64,000 nucleotides of DNA from Arthrobacter sp. AZCC_0090 (GTDB lineage Bacteria; Actinomycetota; Actinomycetes; Actinomycetales; Micrococcaceae): positions 149,587-213,586 of the forward strand of contig NZ_JACHEE010000010.1 in the NCBI RefSeq assembly GCF_014207375.1, read 5' to 3'. Each line of letters starts with the position of its first letter. The stretch's first letter is position 1. Below, one piece after another: positions 58,477 to 64,000 of this stretch. The translations under genes and the position numbers were made by a program. Under the pieces are notes generated by a model, which made no database searches, had not been told where the DNA came from, and was given only the letters and a program-made list of their open reading frames with translations.

Positions 58477-60369
58477 ATGAGCGTTTCCAGTCCGTCCACT
58501 CAGGAGAAGCCCAAGCCGCGGATCATTCAGACGGCGGGCGCTCGCCGTCGTCGTTCCCGTACGATCGCCGCCATTGCGGCGATCGCCATGGCCAGCGTCG
58601 CGCTGGTGTTTGGAGCCCCCGCCGCGCAAGCGGCCAATCCCACGGTTGTTTCCCTGACGTTCGACGACGGGAATGCGGACCAGCTCAACGCGGCCCAAAT
58701 CATGAAGGCCCAAGGCATGGCGGGGACGTTCTTCATCGTCTCGGGATTTGCAGACAACCCGGGCTATATGTCGGTGGCTGATCTCCACGGACTCGTTGCA
58801 GACGGCAACGAGATCGGTGGCCACACCGTAACCCACCCCGATTTGATCACACTGCCAGCGGACGAGGCCAAGAGACAGATCTGCAACGACAGGGTGAACC
58901 TGAGCAACTGGGGCTTCGCGGTCACCGATTTTGCCTACCCCTTTGCCTCGGAAAACGCAGCGGCCGAGAGCATCGCGCAGAGCTGCGGTTACAACAGTGC
59001 CCGTGGCCTGGGTGATATCAAGACCCGCTTCAGCTGTTCCACCTGCGGCCTGGCTGAGACGATCCCGCCCGCAAATCCCTACAACACCGCTGCGCCCGAC
59101 GAGGTGGATTCCACGTGGACGCTGGCTGATCTGCAGGCATCGGTCACCCAAGCGGAAGCGGCCGGCGGATGGGTGCAGCTGACCTTCCACCACATTGACG
59201 CCAACAGCACGGACCCGTTGAACATCCAGCCTGCCCTCTTCGAGCAGTTCCTTGTGTGGCTCAAGGCGCGTCCCGCGACGACCACGGTGAAGACCGTCAA
59301 CCAAGTGATCGGCGGAGCGGTCAAGCCGCTGGTCTCCGGTCCGGCGGTACCTCCCCAGGCTCCCAGCGGCAACCTAGTGCAGAATCCCGGTCTGGAGACC
59401 TTGGTGAACGGAATGCCCCAATGCTGGTTCGCCGGTGGTTATGGCACCAATACGCCCAGTTACTCCGTGGTCAGCCCTGGCCGAACGGGCGCAGTCGCCG
59501 AGAAGCTCGTGATGACAGGCTACGTGGACGGCGACGCGAAACTGCTTCCGGCCTTGGACCTGGGCGGGTGCTCGCCAACCGCAACGGAAGGGCATCAATA
59601 CAACATCGGAGCCTGGTACACGTCCACGGTGCCAACGCAGTTCACGCTGTACTACCGGACCGGCCTCGGCTCATGGAAGTACTGGACGTCCAGTCCATGG
59701 TTTGCCGCGGCGACCAGCTACCAAAAGGCCGCCTGGACCACCCCCACACTACCTGCGGGAGCAAATGGGATCAGCTTTGGACTGAACCTTTTCAGCAACG
59801 GCACCCTCATCACCGATGACTATGAGATGTTTGACGCCGCCACGGCGCCTGCCCCGGCCCCACCGGCTCCCGGCACCAACCTGGTACAAAACCCGGGCCT
59901 TGAGACGGCAGGAGTCGGCTGGGCGCCGCAATGCTGGCAGGCCGGAGGCTACGGCACGAACACTACGGCCTTCAACACTGTGCCCGCGGCCCACAGCGGC
60001 ACCGCGGCGACCCAACTTGTGGTCAGCGGCTACACCGACGGAGACGCGAAGCTGCTCCAGACAATGGACAGCGGCAGTTGCGCTCCGCCTGCCATCGCCG
60101 GGCATAGCTATTCGCTGCGGGCCTGGTACACCTCTACGGCGGTGACCCAGTTCACGGTTTACTACCGGGACGCCACGGGCACCTGGGTCTACTGGACATC
60201 GAGTCCCTGGCTGGCGGCGTCGGACACCTATACCCAGGCCAGCTTCACCACTCCCGCGCTACCGGACGGTGCCACAGCCGTGAGCTTCGGCCTGAACCTT
60301 TTCAGCAACGGCACGCTCACTACTGACGACTACGCCATGTACGACACGGTCGGAGCGCCGGCGATGTGA
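58477..60369 (+). CDS. Secreted polysaccharide deacetylase with two C-terminal repeat modules
   Basis: A 630-residue exported enzyme. A long basic signal region ends at AQA-ANP (about residue 52). The NodB domain covers about 55-285, with the metal/catalytic TFDDG (residues 61-65) and GGHTVTH. Two C-terminal modules of about 145 residues (roughly 305-455 and 475-625) share NLVQNPGLET, QCW-AGGYGTNT, YVDGDAKLL and WTSSPW, and look like carbohydrate-binding beta-sandwiches joined by an Ala/Pro linker. It probably deacetylates peptidoglycan or an exopolysaccharide. No clear ribosome site. Confidence 0.88.
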   Translation: MSVSSPSTQEKPKPRIIQTAGARRRRSRTIAAIAAIAMASVALVFGAPAAQAANPTVVSLTFDDGNADQLNAAQIMKAQGMAGTFFIVSGFADNPGYMSVADLHGLVADGNEIGGHTVTHPDLITLPADEAKRQICNDRVNLSNWGFAVTDFAYPFASENAAAESIAQSCGYNSARGLGDIKTRFSCSTCGLAETIPPANPYNTAAPDEVDSTWTLADLQASVTQAEAAGGWVQLTFHHIDANSTDPLNIQPALFEQFLVWLKARPATTTVKTVNQVIGGAVKPLVSGPAVPPQAPSGNLVQNPGLETLVNGMPQCWFAGGYGTNTPSYSVVSPGRTGAVAEKLVMTGYVDGDAKLLPALDLGGCSPTATEGHQYNIGAWYTSTVPTQFTLYYRTGLGSWKYWTSSPWFAAATSYQKAAWTTPTLPAGANGISFGLNLFSNGTLITDDYEMFDAATAPAPAPPAPGTNLVQNPGLETAGVGWAPQCWQAGGYGTNTTAFNTVPAAHSGTAATQLVVSGYTDGDAKLLQTMDSGSCAPPAIAGHSYSLRAWYTSTAVTQFTVYYRDATGTWVYWTSSPWLAASDTYTQASFTTPALPDGATAVSFGLNLFSNGTLTTDDYAMYDTVGAPAM

Positions 60370-60442
60370 AACATCCGGGGCTTCACGAAAGGGAAGGCGC
60401 GGCCGCGGGGCGCGTAATGGTCAGGGAAGTGAGTTGGGAACA

Positions 60443-61084
60443 ATGAAGCGAGCAGCAAAAGCGGGAATCGTCGTTTCGGGGGTGGTCGCGGTCGGATTGG
60501 CGGGGGCGATTACCCTCAACGCCACGCAGACAGCATCACACTCAAGTGCCGGCGCCCCGCCGTCGGTCACCGCCAGCGCGGCTCCCGCTGCTTCGGGTGC
60601 CACCAAAGCGCCATCCGCGACGCCGAGTGCCACCACCTCGACGCCGGCCGCGAATGCGTCCCCGAGCACTGCGTCTTCAAGCCAGGCCGCAGCGTCCGCC
60701 CCGGCGGTCAGCTCCAAGCCCGACGCCCCGGTTGCGCCGGTGCCGGCACCAGTAGCGCCGGCTCCTGCGCCACCGGCTCCGGGAACGCAGGGCCTCGACG
60801 CAGCGGGGGTCCAACGTATCGAAGACAGCTGCACCGCTCGGCTTCAAAGCGACGCTGCCCATTCCGGAGTGGTGACCGGGACGGTGGTGCCCCGGCCATA
60901 CATCGTTGTTTCCATTGCATTCTCCGGGACCCCGGTACTGTCAACCGCCGCCTCAGGCTTGGCGTCGTACGACGTCCTCATGAAGATCACCACCAAGCTC
61001 GTTGATGGTCCTACCCAGGACGGAGTGCGTGTTTGCCGCGTCTTTGACTCAGATTCGCACGTGGATTGGCTTCCGGCAGGCTGA
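60443..61084 (+). CDS. Secreted Ala/Pro/Ser-rich protein
   Basis: A 213-residue exported protein. The signal peptide MKRAAKAGIVVSGVVAVGLAG is followed by a low-complexity Ala/Ser/Thr/Pro region to about residue 115 and a small C-terminal domain with two cysteines (IEDSCTARLQSD; DGVRVCRVFDSD). The APAPAPPAPGT linker matches one in the deacetylase upstream, 74 bp away, so they may belong to one cell-surface system. Function unknown. Confidence 0.7.
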   Translation: MKRAAKAGIVVSGVVAVGLAGAITLNATQTASHSSAGAPPSVTASAAPAASGATKAPSATPSATTSTPAANASPSTASSSQAAASAPAVSSKPDAPVAPVPAPVAPAPAPPAPGTQGLDAAGVQRIEDSCTARLQSDAAHSGVVTGTVVPRPYIVVSIAFSGTPVLSTAASGLASYDVLMKITTKLVDGPTQDGVRVCRVFDSDSHVDWLPAG

Positions 61085-61091
61085 CTCCCCG

Positions 61092-62573
61092 CTAGGAGCG
61101 CTGGGTGACCACCGGCAACACAGGGATAGCTGCAGTTTCGTCAACGAGGTCGGCCCGAACGCGCCCGCCGCCGCGGACCCACAGCTTGTAGGCCAGGACC
61201 AGCAGTCCAAGCCATACGGCACCCACGTACAACGCCACCCGAGTGTCCTCGAAGACGCCAAGGATGACGATCACCAGGGCCATGAAGGCGATGGTCAGCA
61301 CGGAAGCGGCGGGCCACCATGGCGATGCGAATTCCGACGCCGGCAGGCCCTTGCGCTTGATCTCCCGTTTCATGGCCACGTGCGAGGCCAGGATCATGAC
61401 CCACACCCAGACGGTCGCGAAAGTGGCGATGGAGGCGATCACCAGGAACACGTCCTCGGGGATGACGGCGTTGAGCACCACGCCCACCAGCAGGATCCCG
61501 CCCATGAGGACAACGGTCATCCAGGGAACTCCATGACGGGAGATCTTGCCGAAGCTCTTTGGTGCGTGACCTTGCTGGGACAGCCCGAAGAGGATGCGTC
61601 CGGCGCCGAAGATGTCGCTGTTGATCGCGGACAGCGCCGACGTGATCACCACGGCGTTGAGGATGTGCGGCGCCGCAGGAATGCCGAGGCCGCTGAAGAT
61701 CTGCACAAACGGGCTGCCGTTGTTCCCGATCTCGTTCCAGGGGAACAGGCTCATCAGCACGCCCAACGTGAGTACGTAGAACAGCAGCACGCGCACGGGG
61801 ACGGTGTTCACGGCCTGCGGGATGACCTTTTTGGGGTCTGCGGCCTCGCCTGCGGTGATACCGATCGTTTCGATCCCGCCAAAGGCAAACATGACGACGG
61901 CGAACGAGGCCAGGAGCCCCTCGAATCCGTTCGGGAACAGGCCGCCGTGGTCAACGAGGTTCCCCAGCCCCGGTGCCGCACCGCCGTCGCCCGTGTGGAA
62001 GCCGAACACGATGATCGCCGCACCGCCCGCAATCATGGCGATGATCGCCACCACCTTGATGAGCGAGAACCAGAACTCGAGCTCCCCGAAGACCTTGACG
62101 CTTAGGAGGTTCATGGCGCCAAGGAGCAGGATGATCGCCAGGACCCAGATCCAGCGGTCCACTTGCGGGAACCAGAAGCCCATATAGATACTGAACGCTG
62201 TCACGTCCGCGATCGCCACGATGGCCATTTCGAAAACGTAGGTCCATCCGGTGATGAACCCTGCCAGCGGTCCGAGGTAGCGGCTGGCGTACTGGCCGAA
62301 TGAGCCGGAGACGGGGTGGCGGACAGCCATTTCGCCGAGCGCGCGCATCACCATGAAGACGGCGGCGCCACCGATGATGTATGCGAAGAGAACCGCCGGG
62401 CCCGCCTTTTGGATGGCAGACGCGGAGCCGTAGAAGAGGCCTGTTCCGATGGCCGAACCGAGGGCCATGAAACGGATGTGGCGGACATTGAGGCCGCGGC
62501 TGAGAACGGTGGTTACCGCGCCTTCGACGGCTTTGGCCGCCGTTGTCCTGACGGCTGTTGGTGCTTGCTGCAT
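61092..62573 (-). CDS. APC-family amino acid permease, possibly histidine
   Basis: A 493-residue twelve-helix amino acid permease of the AAT group. [20 protein letters not shown] and [19 protein letters not shown] are family hallmarks. AGAAGG precedes the ATG. It is divergent from an IclR gene that precedes hutU, and an IclR-type palindrome lies between them, so histidine or urocanate uptake is a reasonable guess. Confidence 0.85.
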   Translation of the reverse strand: MQQAPTAVRTTAAKAVEGAVTTVLSRGLNVRHIRFMALGSAIGTGLFYGSASAIQKAGPAVLFAYIIGGAAVFMVMRALGEMAVRHPVSGSFGQYASRYLGPLAGFITGWTYVFEMAIVAIADVTAFSIYMGFWFPQVDRWIWVLAIILLLGAMNLLSVKVFGELEFWFSLIKVVAIIAMIAGGAAIIVFGFHTGDGGAAPGLGNLVDHGGLFPNGFEGLLASFAVVMFAFGGIETIGITAGEAADPKKVIPQAVNTVPVRVLLFYVLTLGVLMSLFPWNEIGNNGSPFVQIFSGLGIPAAPHILNAVVITSALSAINSDIFGAGRILFGLSQQGHAPKSFGKISRHGVPWMTVVLMGGILLVGVVLNAVIPEDVFLVIASIATFATVWVWVMILASHVAMKREIKRKGLPASEFASPWWPAASVLTIAFMALVIVILGVFEDTRVALYVGAVWLGLLVLAYKLWVRGGGRVRADLVDETAAIPVLPVVTQRS

Positions 62574-62732
62574 ACGAATACCTTCTCGTCATTGGGAGGG
62601 GGACTGTTAACCAGCAGACCATTTCGGAATGGGCTGTGATGGGACTCACGGCGCATCGCTGTCTCGGTTCTCAGACGCTGTGCCGAGACACGGCCTGCGC
62701 TGGCTGATGGCTAGTCCAATAAGCTGGTAAAG

Positions 62733-62748
62733 GTCTGGTATTCCAGAC
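62733..62748. promoter_or_regulatory. IclR-type operator between permease and iclR
   Basis: GTCTGGTATTCCAGAC is a perfect 6-4-6 inverted repeat in the 308-bp divergent gap, flanked by TAAGCT and AGCTTA. A related 16-mer occurs upstream of hutU at 63781-63796 (12 of 16 identical), which supports one regulator for both. The rest of the gap holds nothing recognised. Confidence 0.65.
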
Positions 62749-62881
62749 AGCTTAATGTTCTGATGGGCTTTCCGAGCCCTCCCTTGGGGCGCACGCTTAA
62801 GTACGGGATCCCGGACACCTCCCTCACGGCCTTTGTGGCGGAAGGGCGTGCCGGGGATTACCGTGCACTCGAAGAGGAGCC

Positions 62882-63688
62882 ATGACCATACAGCCGTCCA
62901 CCCAAGGCCGGGCCGCTTCCAAGGTCCCCGCCGCCGAGAACACCCTGCGCATCCTGAAGCTGCTTGCTTCCCGGCGCGGCCCGATGGCCGCGTCCAACAT
63001 TGCTACCGCCCTGGGCCTGCCCCGGTCCAGCGTCTACCACCTGCTTGGTGTCATGGAAGCCAATGGCTTCGTCCTGCACCTTCATGAGGAACAGCGCTAC
63101 GGACTGGGCATCAGCGCGTTCGAACTCAGCTCGGCCTACTCGCGGCAAGAGCCTTTGTCCCGGCTTGGCCGCCCCATGCTGGCCGCCCTCGTGGATGCGA
63201 TCGGCGAGAGCGCGCACTTGGCCGTGCTGCATGGCCGCGATGTGCTTTACATCGTGGAAGAGCGGGCCAAGAACCGCCCGTCCCTGGTGACCGACGTCGG
63301 GGTGCGGCTTCCGAGCCACCTCACCGCCAGCGGGCGCGCCATCCTGGCCGCCCTGCCGAAATCGCAGGTGAGGGCCCTCTATCCGAATGCTGCCGCCTTC
63401 ACGGCCCGGCACGAGATGGAATCACCCATCATGAAGTACTCGGCCTTGTCCTCGCACTTGGACCAGGTCCGGCAGCGTGGCTACGCCACTGAACATGGCG
63501 AAGTCACGCCAGGCTTCGGCTCGGTTGCCGCCGCCGTCACCGACCATTTGGGATGGCCGACGGCGGCAGTCGCCGTGACATTCCTCGAAGACCGGGTGCC
63601 GGTTGAGGAATGGCCGGCCCTGGCCGCCCGCATCCAGAAGACAGCAGACGAGCTCTCAGTGCGCATCCACGGACGGCCCGGGCAATAG
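62882..63688 (+). CDS. IclR-family regulator, probable hut regulator
   Basis: A 268-residue regulator. The HTH is ENTLRILKLLASRRGPMAAS then GLPRSSVYHLLGVMEANGFV, and the effector domain contains HGRDVLYIVEE and GRAILAALPKSQ. It lies just upstream of hutU and divergent from an amino acid permease, with similar operator-like sites in both gaps. It probably controls histidine use, perhaps sensing urocanate. GAGGAG precedes the ATG. Confidence 0.9.
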   Translation: MTIQPSTQGRAASKVPAAENTLRILKLLASRRGPMAASNIATALGLPRSSVYHLLGVMEANGFVLHLHEEQRYGLGISAFELSSAYSRQEPLSRLGRPMLAALVDAIGESAHLAVLHGRDVLYIVEERAKNRPSLVTDVGVRLPSHLTASGRAILAALPKSQVRALYPNAAAFTARHEMESPIMKYSALSSHLDQVRQRGYATEHGEVTPGFGSVAAAVTDHLGWPTAAVAVTFLEDRVPVEEWPALAARIQKTADELSVRIHGRPGQ

Positions 63689-63724
63689 GCGTTCCCACCC
63701 CCGCACCCCGCCCCGCCCAACTAG

Positions 63725-63772
63725 CTCGCAGTAGATGTCGTTATGGGCGCCCAAAACGACATCTACTGCGAG
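63725..63772. repeat. 48-bp near-perfect palindrome
   Basis: 18-bp perfect arms (63725-63742 and 63755-63772, CTCGCAGTAGATGTCGTT) surround a 12-bp centre that includes GGGCGCCC. It lies after the IclR stop and may be its terminator, or a dispersed REP-like element. Confidence 0.85.
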
Positions 63773-63780
63773 TCAGTTGA

Positions 63781-63796
63781 GTCTGTAATCCCGGAC
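63781..63796. promoter_or_regulatory. Second IclR-type site upstream of hutU
   Basis: GTCTGTAATCCCGGAC matches the palindrome at 62733-62748 in 12 of 16 positions and keeps its outer GTCTG/GGAC arms. It lies 101 bp before the hutU start, a suitable place for control of the hut genes. Confidence 0.45.
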
Positions 63797-63896
63797 AGTA
63801 CCCTCCAATAAGCCGTTCCAAGACGGTTGCGGAGGGGCTCTACTGGATACAGAAGGACTTACACCTAGCAATCCCTCCAGAGACGAAGGAGTCATC

Positions 63897-64000
63897 ATGG
63901 CACCCGCCGATTTCACTACCGGAGCGCGTCCGGTCAAAGCTGCCCGGGGTACGGAGCTGACCGCGAAGAGCTGGCAGACCGAGGCGCCGTTGCGCATGTT
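63897..64000 (+). CDS. hutU: Urocanate hydratase, N-terminal fragment at window edge
   Basis: Only the first 34 codons are visible, beginning MAPADFTTGARPVKAARGTE and ending TEAPLRM. The ELTAKSWQTEAPLRM segment is the highly conserved start of urocanase, which hydrates urocanate to imidazolone propionate in histidine breakdown. A GAAGGAG site lies 6 nt before the ATG. The 3' part lies beyond the window. The upstream IclR gene is its probable regulator. Confidence 0.85.
   Translation, partial: MAPADFTTGARPVKAARGTELTAKSWQTEAPLRM

Overview
The window is high-GC actinobacterial chromosome, most likely from a soil Arthrobacter/Paenarthrobacter-type member of the Micrococcaceae. This rests on a GC-rich third codon position, GTG starts, frequent leaderless ATG starts behind TAGACT-like boxes, LigD in the POL-PE-LIG order, a complete fructose PTS, a GH65 phosphorylase module and many LacI, IclR, PucR and DeoR regulators. 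No rRNA, tRNA, CRISPR array, insertion sequence or prophage was recognised.

Layout. 1-3.5 kb: an MHS-family transporter cut by the window edge, a PrmC-like methyltransferase and two small unknown genes closed by a strong hairpin. 3.5-10.4 kb: a stress and DNA-repair block with ligD divergent from ku, a small Rho-N protein, a zinc-ribbon protein, CsbD, a tiny membrane protein, Dps and topoisomerase IB. 10.5-16.6 kb: a complete fructose phosphotransferase operon (fruR-fruK-fruA-ptsI-ptsH, minus strand) with a promoter/operator upstream. 16.6-18.8 kb: inverted repeats, a decayed zinc-ribbon paralogue, a GAF-ANTAR regulator and an SRPBCC protein. 19-24.7 kb: an NCS1 permease, a hydantoinase/oxoprolinase-type ATPase and a DUF917 protein, followed by a PucR regulator; this looks like an unassigned ring-amide or thiohydantoin catabolic operon. 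24.7-29.8 kb: an esterase, then a LacI / beta-phosphoglucomutase / GH65 phosphorylase disaccharide module. 29.9-36.4 kb: a Tat-type secreted protein, an FAD monooxygenase/MarR pair and a run of small unknown genes, two of which share a 30-bp upstream element. 36.4-38.7 kb: 5-oxoprolinase PxpABC. 39-47.2 kb: DUF445, a glycerophosphodiesterase, an FAH-family protein, AzlCD, TetR, a thiamine-binding-type protein, an O-methyltransferase, a GNAT enzyme and a spermidine-synthase-like protein. 47.2-51.7 kb: LysR, an MHS transporter and a 3-hydroxybutyrate-type dehydrogenase, then a diguanylate cyclase. 51.8-57.7 kb: a GH32 enzyme with a sugar ABC transporter that lacks an ATPase, and a LacI regulator. 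57.6-61.1 kb: an HTH gene pair, a secreted deacetylase with duplicated C-terminal modules and a secreted Pro/Ala-rich protein. 61.1-64 kb: an amino acid permease, an IclR regulator and the start of hutU.

The most unusual signal is not a gene. It is a 79-bp modular repeat present in five copies (two at 7.2-7.4 kb, one at 10.4 kb, two at 38.8-39.0 kb). Each copy has a 10-bp CATG-centred box, exactly 19 bp, a 21-bp palindromic core, exactly 19 bp and a second 10-bp box. Extra solitary boxes flank the 39-kb copies at the same 29-bp period. I know of no described element with this geometry.
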